A DNA stretch of 64,000 nucleotides from SP5GCR1 sp965199685 (lineage in GTDB: Bacteria; Pseudomonadota; Gammaproteobacteria; Poriferisulfidales; Oxydemutatoraceae). Positions 19,645 to 27,142 of this stretch are shown here, in pieces. The stretch is taken from assembly GCA_965199685.1 (NCBI GenBank), contig OZ241323.1, positions 2,418,001-2,482,000 on the forward strand, written 5' to 3'. Numbering within the stretch: the first letter of the stretch is position 1; each line of letters starts with the position of its first letter. The notes under the pieces were generated by a model. The model made no database searches and had not been told where the DNA came from. It saw only the letters and a program-made list of their open reading frames with translations. The position numbers were made by a program, and so were the translations under genes.

Positions 19645-20764
19645 GCATGGTTTTACGGATACAGTTCTAGGTATCCTTGATAGGAACTTCGGCGGTCAAG
19701 CCAAAAAATTATTAAACTCAAGCGAGATGCTTCAATATCTTAATATCAAGACTAAAGCGGCAAATCATGGTTCAAAGTCCAGGGCGGCGTTTGCCAATCA
19801 CTATGCAATATATGTGTTGGTTGAGGACTATCTAAAAGGTGGATTCGATAAAAAGGGTAGCTATTCGGATTATGAGGGAGCAAAGTTTAGTGATTTGTTG
19901 CGCAGACAGAGAGAATTACCCTTTGGTAGTAAGCTACAAAACCACGCATTAAATCATCGCCTTAATGAGGAATTCAAAAAGTACTTTCCGACGTGTGATC
20001 ACTTACCAATCATCAGAGACACAGAAAGCAACAGGTATTGGATAAATGAAAATCTTATTGTATCTGGCGATATCAATCTTGCTCAATCAATAAAAGAGAT
20101 TATTGAAACTTATGTAAAAGCGAGACAAGTTGCTTTTTCAGAGTTTATGGCATATTGTCAGGAGATAATTAATATTCAAGAGGAGGCTCCCGAAAGAGCC
20201 ATAAAGTTTATAAAGGGTCTTTTGAAAGAAAATGTTGATGCACGTGTTTTTGAAATAGTCAGTTTTGCAATTTTGAAACAGCACTATGCAGATCAAAGAA
20301 TATATTGGGGGTGGTCGCCTGAAGATCTCATTGATGAATCGCTAGTTCTTTATAAAACTGGTAGAACCAGTGCTAATGATGGAGGAATAGACTTTGTTAT
20401 GAAGCCGCTTGGTAGATTTTTTCAGGTCACTGAAACTATAGACGAAGAAAAATACTTTTTGGATATTGATAAAGTCCAACGCTATCCAATTACATTTGTC
20501 GTGAAAACAAATGAATCAGAAAATGAAATCTTACAGAAGATAGCGCATCAAGCCGAGGCGAAGTATCAAATCAAAGCCATTGTGGAAAAATATATAGAAT
20601 CAATTGAAGAAGTTATAAATATACCAAGGCTTGTAAAAATATTTGAGCAAGTGCTTGAAGCCAGTCGGGGTGAGAGTGTAGTCAAAGAGATCGTTTTGCA
20701 AAGTCGTGTGGAATTTAATGTGGAAGCTGAGGAACACGATGTTTTAACCTTTGGAGAAGGCTAA
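19628..20764 (+). CDS. Putative type II restriction endonuclease paired with the methyltransferase
   Basis: A 378-residue protein starting at a TTG that overlaps the methyltransferase end; AAAGGA lies just upstream. It is assigned as the restriction partner mainly by position and by a PD-(D/E)XK-like segment near residues 255-275: an Asp-Gly-Gly-Ile-Asp-Phe strand followed by RFFQVTE. In the usual fold the second strand would read (E/Q)xK. Here the lysine position is Thr, so either the active site is a variant or this is not the core. The enzyme would cut the site protected by the methyltransferase, possibly ATGCAT. No frameshift is seen. Confidence 0.65.
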   Translation: MISVPKHGFTDTVLGILDRNFGGQAKKLLNSSEMLQYLNIKTKAANHGSKSRAAFANHYAIYVLVEDYLKGGFDKKGSYSDYEGAKFSDLLRRQRELPFGSKLQNHALNHRLNEEFKKYFPTCDHLPIIRDTESNRYWINENLIVSGDINLAQSIKEIIETYVKARQVAFSEFMAYCQEIINIQEEAPERAIKFIKGLLKENVDARVFEIVSFAILKQHYADQRIYWGWSPEDLIDESLVLYKTGRTSANDGGIDFVMKPLGRFFQVTETIDEEKYFLDIDKVQRYPITFVVKTNESENEILQKIAHQAEAKYQIKAIVEKYIESIEEVINIPRLVKIFEQVLEASRGESVVKEIVLQSRVEFNVEAEEHDVLTFGEG

Positions 20765-20839
20765 GGTGATGCTGATAAAACTGTGTAACGGTCATTGGGG
20801 TTTATAACGTTAACCTTGCGAGAGAAAGAGTTAATCAAT

Positions 20840-21158
20840 AATCCGCAACATGCTCCGTTTCTATCAACCCTACGCGCTGGTGAAGTGCAGGTGCGCATAG
20901 AAGGTCAAGCAGACCGCCACTTCTATGTCTCTGGTGGAGTGATAGAAGTGCAACCGCACATGGTCACCGTCCTAACCGACACCGCCCTGCGAGGTGAGGA
21001 TTTGGACGAAGCCAGAGCATTGGAAGCCCAAACAACGTGCAGAAGAACTGCTCCAAACCCAACTCACCGATATAGAAACTGCCAAAGCAATGACCGAACT
21101 TGCCGAAGTCGCAGCCCAACTTCGCATGATACAACGCCTGCGCCAACGCGGCCGCTAA
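20840..21158 (+). pseudogene. atpC: Second ATP synthase epsilon relic, frameshifted
   Basis: A second copy of the epsilon fragment, about 90% identical by eye to 17500-17811. It begins at NPQHAPFLSTL, without the epsilon N-terminus. It has CAA where the first copy has a stop, but a one-base insertion near 21030 (GAAGCCCAAACAACG against GAAGCCAAACAGCACG) shifts the frame and destroys the C-terminal helices. The DNA similarity continues to the end of the gene and into the following GGAGGGGTGG module. With the first relic it forms a direct repeat around the R-M genes. Confidence 0.8.
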
Positions 21159-21292
21159 CCCGCGTATTCCCCTCCTGTGGAGGGGTGGTCAATGCCAAAT
21201 TTTGTCTGCTCCAATATGTCATGGCATCGTAAAAGGTTCTCTGGTATTACCAGTGATATAATCACTTCGAGATAAATTAACTGGAGTTTCAA

Positions 21293-21577
21293 ATGAGCGT
21301 GTCTGGTAATCCGAATGCGGCACACCGCCGACATGAAGTAACTAACAACAATAACAATAGTTTTATTGATGTATTGGCGGTGCTACTAATTGGGGGAATA
21401 GGAATGTTTTTAGCATTGCTAGGTGTATACCTAGATAACCTTGGATTCCTTATTGCAGGTTGGACCATCATAGCTATTTCTATAGCATTTGGTTTAACTA
21501 ATTTAGGAAAATCTTTTATTGAATTTCTAAGTTCATATCGAAATTATAAAGCTGAGAGAAAGAACAAAGATCAATAG
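21293..21577 (+). CDS. Small membrane protein, unknown function
   Basis: A 94-residue protein with a plausible ribosome site (CTGGAGTTTCAA before ATG). The N-terminus is hydrophilic and Asn-rich. Two hydrophobic helices (about residues 25-47 and 49-70) form a hairpin, and the C-terminal tail is basic. No family is recognised. It lies just after the second atpC relic, in the accessory region. Confidence 0.5.
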   Translation: MSVSGNPNAAHRRHEVTNNNNNSFIDVLAVLLIGGIGMFLALLGVYLDNLGFLIAGWTIIAISIAFGLTNLGKSFIEFLSSYRNYKAERKNKDQ

Positions 21578-21926
21578 TTGTCGTCTGTTACAGCATACGC
21601 AGTGCACTGAGTTTATTACAAATAGATTTCTGTAACCCATTCCCGGAAGTATCCGAGTTCACTGGCAATCCTACCTAATTACTTATCAAAAGTCACCGAA
21701 TATGGCATCTAGATCAGTGCACCGCGCCGCACGCAGGTGGCACAAAACTGGTCTGGTTCTCTAGTCTGTACCACTATAACCGCCACGCGCCAGCAAATTT
21801 ATGATACTGGTAGGGGCGGACTCGTATGCCCGCCCAAACGTGTTGCGTTTGAACAACCCTAACCGCTTGCGCCACCCAGTTCATGGAAACCAAAACCAAA
21901 TGATGCAAAACGATTGCAGTTAAGAT
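21578..21926. other. Gene-free stretch with repeat-family fragments
   Basis: No gene is seen. The part at about 21780-21900 carries fragments of the intergenic repeat family: an AACCGCCACGCGCCA box, a GGGGCGGACTCGTATG...GCCCGCCC core, and an AACCGCTTGCGCCA box. It has no terminal inverted repeats. The rest is unremarkable. Confidence 0.5.
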
Positions 21927-22082
21927 TTATTCCTTGTCTTTAAGATACTCGTCAAGATTTTTAAGTAATATTTGTCGGTTATTGTAGGCATCAGCATTAT
22001 CAGGTTTTATCTCTATCGCCGTATCAAAATCGGATGGTACATGCGAACCGTAGGAGTTAGATTTTTCACTGCATGCATTTAA
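21927..22082 (-). pseudogene. TPR protein, C-terminal fragment
   Basis: On the minus strand an open stretch of about 50 codons reads DTAIEIKPDNADAYNNRQ and ends LDEYLKDKE with a stop at 21927. This is the ALELDPxNADAY signature of the TPR proteins encoded at 23.1-24.3 kb and 27.1-29.7 kb. No start or earlier repeats are present, so it is the remaining tail of a lost paralog. Confidence 0.5.
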
Positions 22083-22347
22083 TTAGGTAGCCAGCATCCA
22101 AACAACTTTCTCAAATTTTGTTGTATGAAAACAACAATTCCAAGTAATGCTTTTTTATCACTTTAATCAATAAGTTATTGATTAAATCTATACATTAATA
22201 TGGCTTATTAGTTAATTTTTTAGTTTGGCATTGCCCGATAATTCCTTTTACAATTTCTCTTCCCAAAAGGTAAAATTAATTTTGGTAACGGCAATAGCAA
22301 TAATGCCGTTTATAAGGATGACTAACCTAAACTATATAGAGGAAGAC

Positions 22348-22698
22348 ATGGAAAAAGAGAAACACTCAATACAAGTACGATGCATGGCATTCCCTTCGCT
22401 AGATGAAGACGATAAATGGTGTGCTGTAGCACTTGAAATGGATATATGGGGCTTTGGAAATACTATGGAAGAGGCTATCAAAGATTTAGATGAACTAGTT
22501 GAAATACAGATTGAATTTGCTATAGGAAAAAATAAGCCGTCCTTATTAGATCATCCCGCTGATAAAAAATGGTTTGATTTATGGGATCTACTAGAAAAAA
22601 TTAAGAAAAAAGAGGAGAATCTCTCTTCTGTTGCTTTGAAGGACCCTTCTTTCCCGCACCCTAAAAAGGCTACATGCTACTACCGCAAAGCTGCTTAA
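22348..22698 (+). CDS. HicB-like protein (possible antitoxin)
   Basis: The start at 22348 is chosen over upstream alternatives because AGAGGAAGAC sits directly before ATG. The 116-residue protein has a partial-RNase-H-like pattern of HicB antitoxins: a strand (HSIQVRCMAFPS), a WCAVALEMDIWGFGNTMEEAIKDLDE core equivalent to the usual ALPDLPGxxTxGDTxEEA segment, then a helix. The C-terminus is longer than usual and lacks a recognisable HTH or ribbon-helix-helix domain. It overlaps the next small frame, an arrangement typical of toxin-antitoxin pairs. Confidence 0.5.
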   Translation: MEKEKHSIQVRCMAFPSLDEDDKWCAVALEMDIWGFGNTMEEAIKDLDELVEIQIEFAIGKNKPSLLDHPADKKWFDLWDLLEKIKKKEENLSSVALKDPSFPHPKKATCYYRKAA

Positions 22699-23012
22699 CG
22701 ATTATTCAGCTTTTGATTAATGTCCTTTCCCTCGAAATTATTATTAAAGGGTTAATAAGACGTTTGCAGGCATACGATAGTTGTTTTAATCTTTACGAGC
22801 ATAAAAGTGTTGCAGGTAAATGGATACTAAGTCATAGTAAGGCCGGGGAAATTGAAAACTCTTATCCTATAAAGGCACCCGGCGGTCAAGAGAAAACTTA
22901 CATTGACATAAGCCGTCTAAAAGTTATTGAAAGACGCTTCAAGATTCCTCGCGAAGTTTTTACTTCAACAGAAAAAGAAATTAAAAGAAAATTCAATTCA
23001 TCAGACAGTTAA
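22674..23012 (+). CDS. Small protein overlapping the HicB-like gene, unknown function
   Basis: A 112-residue frame overlapping the HicB-like gene by 25 bases. It begins with a hydrophobic segment and continues with a basic region (EKTYIDISRLKVIERRFKIP). By position it could be the toxin partner, but I do not see the HicA GSHxxF motif. The true start may be later than 22674. It may be a degraded gene. Confidence 0.35.
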   Translation: MLLPQSCLTIIQLLINVLSLEIIIKGLIRRLQAYDSCFNLYEHKSVAGKWILSHSKAGEIENSYPIKAPGGQEKTYIDISRLKVIERRFKIPREVFTSTEKEIKRKFNSSDS

Positions 23013-23120
23013 GGATGGCTATTCTGCCTTTTTTCACGGCATTACAGGTAACCCATAACGCTACACAGAAGACAACTAAGTGACTTTTCGAGCCTGTAAT
23101 CTAAATTGTGTAAGTTTGAA

Positions 23121-24338
23121 TTAAAGATAATTGAGTTCTTTGTTAGCAACCTCCATTAATTTTCTATAACGATCTGCATTTTGGGGGTCAAGTTCAATCA
23201 TTTTGTCCAAGTCTGCAATTGCCCCCTTGTAGTCTCTTGTCTTATATTTAACAAAACCTCTGTTATGGTAAGCGAAGACACACTTCGGGTAGAGTGTGAT
23301 CACTTTGTCGTAGTCTGCAATCGCTCCCTTGTAGTCTCCTATTTCGGTTTTAGTGGCACCTCTAGCACAGTAAGCATCAGCATTCTTCGGGTCTAATGCA
23401 ATCACTTTGTTGTAGTCTGCAATCGCTCCTTTGTAGTCTCCTATTTCATATTTAGCAAGACCTCTGCTATCGTAAGCATCATGACTTGGGTCAAGTTCAA
23501 TTATTTTGTCCAAGTCTGAAATTGCCTCCTTGTAGTCCCCTATCTCACATTTGGCAATGCCTCTACTACCGTAAGCAGCAGCATAATTTGGGTCTAATTC
23601 AATTGCCATGTCGTAGTCTGCAATCGCTCCCTTATAGTCTCCTATTTCGCTTTTAGTAGCACCTCTACTACCGTAAGCAGCAGCATAATTCGAGTCTAAT
23701 TCAATCGCCATGTCGTAGTCTGCAATCGCTCCCTTATAGTCTCTTATTTCACTTTTAGCAGCACCCCCACCATAGTAAGCAGCAACATCATCCGGGTCTA
23801 GTTCTATCGCTTTGTCATAGTCTGCAACCGCCCCCTTATAGTCTCCTATTTCGCTTTTAGTAGCACCTCTAGCACAGTAAGCATCAGTATAATTAGAGTC
23901 TAGTTCGATCGCTTTGTCGTAGTCCGCAATCGCTCCCTTATAGTCTTCTATTTTGCTTTTAGCAACACCTCTAATACAGTAAGTAGCAGTATGTTTCGGG
24001 TCTAGTTCAATCGCTTTGTCGTAGTCCGCAATCGCTCCCTTATAGTCTCCTATTTTATATTTAGCAGAACCTTTGCTAAGGTAAGCATCAGCAGACGCTG
24101 GATTGAATTCAACCGCCTCCCTGTAATCTTTCATTACAAATTGAGAAAGGCCTTTTTTATAGTAAGCATTAGCACCAGCAAACTTACAGACTATATACAA
24201 TGCCGTGGCTATGAAGGCTCCTACCCCAAAAAAGATAAAAGAATTAATGAATACTGATAAGACAAGAAGTACTATTAAAATAGCAAAAAACTTTTTTGTA
24301 CTATAAAAATTACAAATAAATTTAAGGATATTATTCAA
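23121..24338 (-). CDS. Membrane-anchored TPR protein (405 aa)
   Basis: Two hydrophobic helices near the N-terminus (about residues 15-37 and 38-55) are followed by about nine 34-residue TPR units. The repeats have the very regular pattern AxxxIGDYKGAIADYDKAIELDPxNADAYxxRG. TPR arrays bind other proteins; no catalytic domain is present. The helices suggest anchoring in the inner membrane with the array in the cytoplasm. It is a paralog of three TPR genes at 27.1-29.7 kb and shares with them a promoter-like upstream block and a conserved tail after the stop codon, so the set arose by duplication. Confidence 0.75.
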   Translation of the reverse strand: MNNILKFICNFYSTKKFFAILIVLLVLSVFINSFIFFGVGAFIATALYIVCKFAGANAYYKKGLSQFVMKDYREAVEFNPASADAYLSKGSAKYKIGDYKGAIADYDKAIELDPKHTATYCIRGVAKSKIEDYKGAIADYDKAIELDSNYTDAYCARGATKSEIGDYKGAVADYDKAIELDPDDVAAYYGGGAAKSEIRDYKGAIADYDMAIELDSNYAAAYGSRGATKSEIGDYKGAIADYDMAIELDPNYAAAYGSRGIAKCEIGDYKEAISDLDKIIELDPSHDAYDSRGLAKYEIGDYKGAIADYNKVIALDPKNADAYCARGATKTEIGDYKGAIADYDKVITLYPKCVFAYHNRGFVKYKTRDYKGAIADLDKMIELDPQNADRYRKLMEVANKELNYL

Positions 24339-24409
24339 CTTAATAGATCCTATAGTCGTATTCCATGCTTTGGTTTAACTTTTCATACAGTCAAAACTTT
24401 TTTTAGTAT

Positions 24410-24517
24410 AACTTGATATGATAATCATGACACAATTTTTTATACGGCGATATTGTCGTTGTCATAATTTGGCAGTTTAACAAAACCACCTTTGCTTTTC
24501 AATTTACGAGACTGTCA
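24410..24517 (-). promoter_or_regulatory. Promoter block of the TPR gene, copy 1
   Basis: This block is repeated upstream of the TPR genes at 29715-29821. On the minus strand both copies keep TTGAAA, a 17-base spacer and a TAAA(C/A)T -10 box; here the -35 is at 24497-24502 and the -10 at 24474-24479. Transcription would start near 24467, leaving an untranslated leader of about 130 bases whose first part is also conserved between copies. Confidence 0.5.
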
Positions 24518-24564
24518 TGTCAACCCAAAGTTGAAATGTCACCCCCTGACCAAAGTTCAAATGT

Positions 24565-24822
24565 GGGGCTGTTGAAAAAGTATTCTTGAGCCGTAGGGGA
24601 GGGCTAACATGCCCTCCCGTAACGCGACGCGCTTGCACAAACGAAATCGTACACCATCCAATTTATGGGAACCAAAACCAAATGGCGCAAGCGGTTAAGT
24701 TTTTACAACGACGGTACTTTTTCAACAGTTCCATGTTAGCCCTCCCCTACAGTTGGTTATCGTTAATTTAATGGCGCGTGGCGGTTGAGTTTTTACAATA
24801 GCAGTACTTTTTCAACAGCCCT
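24565..24822. repeat. Two-unit CTGTTGAAAAAGTA-family repeat
   Basis: The left unit (24565 to about 24735) has the full structure. It starts GGGGCTGTTGAAAAAGTA, has the core GGGGAGGGCTAACATGCCCT, then the boxes AACGCGACGCGC and AAATGGCGCAAGCGGTTA, and ends TACTTTTTCAACAG. It matches the 169-bp element in the T3SS operon almost throughout. A shorter second unit shares the same right end and closes at 24822. Confidence 0.8.
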
Positions 24823-24876
24823 GTATTTTCATTTTGCAATACTTATCTAAGCGCTAAGTTTCGTTTGCCTCAATGC

Positions 24877-24976
24877 TTGATTTCTCCCCAACCACACATA
24901 TAATGTAACGCAATCCCCCCGTCCGACTTCGGTTTGGCGGGTGCAGGCCACCGCTTCGGCGGTGGCTTTTGCTTTC
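24877..24976 (+). ncRNA. Two-hairpin small RNA gene, copy A
   Basis: A complete small transcription unit. It has TTGATT at 24877-24882, a 16-base spacer and a perfect TATAAT at 24899-24904, predicting a start near 24911. The roughly 65-base RNA would have a first hairpin (CCCGTCCGAC, TTCG loop, GTTTGGCGGG; one mismatch). The second hairpin, GCCACCGC-TTCG-GCGGTGGC, is followed by TTTTGCTTT and forms an intrinsic terminator. No open frame fits inside. Three more copies follow at 25.65, 26.2 and 26.5 kb. The terminator ends about 15 bases before the NYN gene. No known RNA family is recognised. Confidence 0.7.
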
Positions 24977-24991
24977 TAAGATAGGTCTCAT

Positions 24992-25624
24992 TTGAAAAAT
25001 TATATTATTTATGTAGATGGTTTCAATCTTTATTACGGTATAAAAGACACAAAATATAAGTGGCTAGACTTAAAGGCACTTATGGAGTCTTTCAATTTTG
25101 AGGATTGCAAAATTTCAAAAATACGTTATTTTACGGCAAAGGTAACTCCTAACGAGAGAGACCCGGATGTAGCAGAAAGACAGAATATCTATCTAAGAGC
25201 TTTGCGAACAATCCCGGAAATAGAAATCCATTTTGGATCATTCAAGAGACGAACCGTCAAAGGTAAACTTTTAAGAAAAGATAACTCTTTATCTGACAAG
25301 ATAGTAGAAATTTCTAAATTTGAAGAGAAGGGTTCGGATGTCAATATCGCAACTTTTATGTTAATAGATTGTTTTCAAAATAAATGCGATGTTCCCATTC
25401 TTCTGTCAAACGATTCGGATCTTACCGAACCATTGAAATATATAAAAACGACCATGAAATTACCTGTTGGACTTATTACACCGACCGACTCTTTTGTGAA
25501 AGAGTTGCGCCAATATTCTTCTTTTAAGAGGCAAATATCCGATGAACAACTTGAAAATGCCCAATTTCCTCGTAAACTTAAAGATAATCAAGGAGAATTT
25601 TCTTGTCCCAAAGAGTGGTTTTAG
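24992..25624 (+). CDS. NYN-domain (DUF88/LabA-like) predicted ribonuclease
   Basis: A 210-residue protein with the NYN fold of PIN-like nucleases. An N-terminal YIIYVDGFNLYYG carries the first catalytic Asp and the Asn. The segment EKGSDVNIATFMLIDCF carries the middle acidic cluster, and PILLSNDSDLTEPL has the (S/G)xDSD motif. NYN proteins are predicted metal-dependent RNases. The start is a TTG at 24992 after AGGTCTCAT, as no ATG is available before the catalytic strand. It sits between small-RNA copies A and B, with a small coiled-coil membrane protein next. A second NYN gene at 54.6 kb has a similar setting. Confidence 0.8.
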   Translation: MKNYIIYVDGFNLYYGIKDTKYKWLDLKALMESFNFEDCKISKIRYFTAKVTPNERDPDVAERQNIYLRALRTIPEIEIHFGSFKRRTVKGKLLRKDNSLSDKIVEISKFEEKGSDVNIATFMLIDCFQNKCDVPILLSNDSDLTEPLKYIKTTMKLPVGLITPTDSFVKELRQYSSFKRQISDEQLENAQFPRKLKDNQGEFSCPKEWF

Positions 25625-25648
25625 TATCCAAATTTTAAGCGACAACTA

Positions 25649-25751
25649 TTGATTTTTCTTTTGCCACACATATAATATACGTAATCCCCCCGTCCGACTT
25701 CGGTTTGGCGGGTGCAAGGCCACTGCTTCGGCGGTGGCTTTTGCTTTTTAG
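25649..25751 (+). ncRNA. Two-hairpin small RNA gene, copy B
   Basis: The promoter is TTGATT (25649-25654), a 16-base spacer and TATAAT (25671-25676). The first hairpin is identical to copy A. The terminator hairpin at 25719-25738 is GCCACTGC-TTCG-GCGGTGGC, where the one base change is tolerated as a G-U pair, and is followed by TTTTGCTTTTT. The region between promoter and NYN stop differs from copy A, so promoter and RNA are the conserved parts. Confidence 0.7.
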
Positions 25752-25856
25752 GGAAAGTATCAGAGAATGTTTGCGAACATAAAATATCTAGGCAAACCAA
25801 TTTCGTATCCACTTAATTTATAATACGGCTTTCAAGCAACATAATGGTATTAAGAT

Positions 25857-26087
25857 ATGATCTACATAGCCCTATACAATGCATTAAGAAAAATCCCTGA
25901 ATTATCCGATGCTGAGGCAAAGGAAGCCGTAGCCAATATTGCAGCCTCAAAAGAGGTAGTAACTAAAGTAGATTTGGCAGAACTAGAAACAAGGCTTATG
26001 GGTGAGATGTATCGTTTGAATAACCGTACTATCCTGTGGATTATTGGTGTCGGGGTGGCGATTCTCCTTGCAGTGCTTTTGAGATAA
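25857..26087 (+). CDS. Small coiled-coil protein with C-terminal membrane helix (DUF1640-like)
   Basis: A 76-residue protein with an N-terminal helical part (ALRKIPELSDAEAKEAV) and a short coiled coil (KVDLAELETRLMGEMYRL). It ends in one hydrophobic helix (ILWIIGVGVAILLAVLL) at the extreme C-terminus. It closely resembles the protein at 44462-44695 and in layout the one at 54138-54347. Such tail-anchored coiled-coil proteins are widespread in bacteria, often beside toxin or nuclease genes, but their role is not established. It lies between small-RNA copies B and C. Confidence 0.6.
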   Translation: MIYIALYNALRKIPELSDAEAKEAVANIAASKEVVTKVDLAELETRLMGEMYRLNNRTILWIIGVGVAILLAVLLR

Positions 26088-26214
26088 TTGAAAATCAACG
26101 CTAAGATACAACCCTAACCGCCACACGCAACTAAATTATGATAACCACCTGACGGGGTGGTATTTTCATTTTGTAATACTTGTCCAACGCACTAAATTTC
26201 ATCTACCCAAATTC

Positions 26215-26317
26215 TTGATTTCTCCCAACCACACATATAATGTACACAAACCTCCCGCCCGACTTCGGTTGGGTGGTTGCAAGGCCACCGCTTCGGCGGT
26301 GGCTTTTGCTTTTTAGG
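26215..26317 (+). ncRNA. Two-hairpin small RNA gene, copy C
   Basis: The promoter is TTGATT (26215-26220), a 15-base spacer and TATAAT (26236-26241). The first hairpin is CCGCCCGAC-TTCG-GTTGGGTGG. It differs from copy A at several positions but stays fully paired, and the A/B mismatch becomes C-G here, which supports a selected RNA fold. The terminator hairpin is identical to copy A, followed by TTTTGCTTTTT. With the repeat after it, this forms the first half of a roughly 293-base tandem duplication. Confidence 0.7.
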
Positions 26318-26326
26318 GGGAATGAT

Positions 26327-26465
26327 GGGGTTGTTGAAAAAGTACCATCATGCACCTGTAGAGGGTAATTGTCTAGTGCAGAACCACCACAACCACCCCG
26401 TCAGGCTTCGCCTGCCACCCCTCCACAGGAGGGGAATGTACTGTAGACACTTTTTCAACAGCCCT
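26327..26465. repeat. CTGTTGAAAAAGTA-family repeat (short, CCCCTCC core)
   Basis: Left end GGGGTTGTTGAAAAAGTA and right end CACTTTTTCAACAGCCC surround a GGTGGTTCTGCAC-type segment and the CCCCTCCACAGGAGGGG palindrome. It is repeated almost identically at 26621-26759. Confidence 0.75.
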
Positions 26466-26506
26466 ACATTCTACCCAACGCGTCCAAATTTTGTTTGCCC
26501 AAATTC

Positions 26507-26609
26507 TTGATTTCTCCCCAACCACACATATAATGTACATAAACCCCCCGCCCAACTTCGGTCTGGCGGGTGCAGAGCCACTGCCTCGGCGGTGGCTTTT
26601 GCTTTTTAG
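26507..26609 (+). ncRNA. Two-hairpin small RNA gene, copy D
   Basis: The promoter is TTGATT (26507-26512), a 16-base spacer and TATAAT (26529-26534). The first hairpin CCCGCCCAAC-TTCG-GTCTGGCGGG keeps its outer six pairs but has two inner mismatches. The terminator hairpin GCCACTGC-CTCG-GCGGTGGC has a changed loop. It is the second half of the tandem duplication with copy C and the most diverged copy. Confidence 0.65.
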
Positions 26610-26620
26610 GGGGGAATGAT

Positions 26621-26850
26621 GGGGTTGTTGAAAAAGTACCATCATGCACCTGTAGAGGGTAATTGTCTAGTGCAGAACCACCACAACCACCCCGTCAGGC
26701 TTCGCCTGCCACCCCTCCACAGGAGGGGAATGTACTGTAGACACTTTTTCAACAATCCCATGTTAGCCCTCCCCTACAGGTGGTTATCGTTAATTTAGTG
26801 GCGCACAGCGGTTACGTTTGGGCGACAACGGTACTTTTTCAACAACCCCG
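26621..26850. repeat. Two adjoining CTGTTGAAAAAGTA-family repeats
   Basis: 26621-26759 duplicates the element at 26327-26465. It runs directly into a second partial unit with AGCCCTCCCCTACAGGTGG, a GGCGCACAGCGGTTACG box and the right end TACTTTTTCAACAACCCC at about 26850. Confidence 0.7.
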
Positions 26851-27080
26851 AATGGATTGTTTTTGCAGGCGCAACGCGTTAGGGCGGACATAATTGAAAT
26901 GCCGATTGATTTTGATATACGTAGTGTTTTTAACGATTGCAGCATTTAGATTTTGCACAAAGTTACGCCACTTGTGCTACTGCAACAAGTGGCGGGTTCA
27001 CTCGGCGATAATCGGCGGCTTTATTTTGCCCCTACGGGTGGTTTTCATAATTGTATGGCGCAAGCGGTAAGTTTTTGCAG
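26851..27080. repeat. Degenerate repeat-family segment
   Basis: Contains GCGCAACGCGTTAGGGCGG, the TTAACGATTGCAGCATTTAG stretch similar to the reverse complement of 18155-18200, and a final GGCGCAAGCGGTAAG box. No clear terminal inverted repeats and no gene are seen here. Confidence 0.45.
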
Positions 27081-27142
27081 AACTATAATCTAAGTCATGT
27101 AAGTTTGAATTAAAGGCGATCGAGTTTCTTTAGCAGTCTTAA

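Noticed and set aside
26277..26798. ORFs of 60-90 codons on both strands around the small RNA copies
   Set aside because: They lie entirely in the RNA genes and inverted-repeat elements and recur with each repeat copy.
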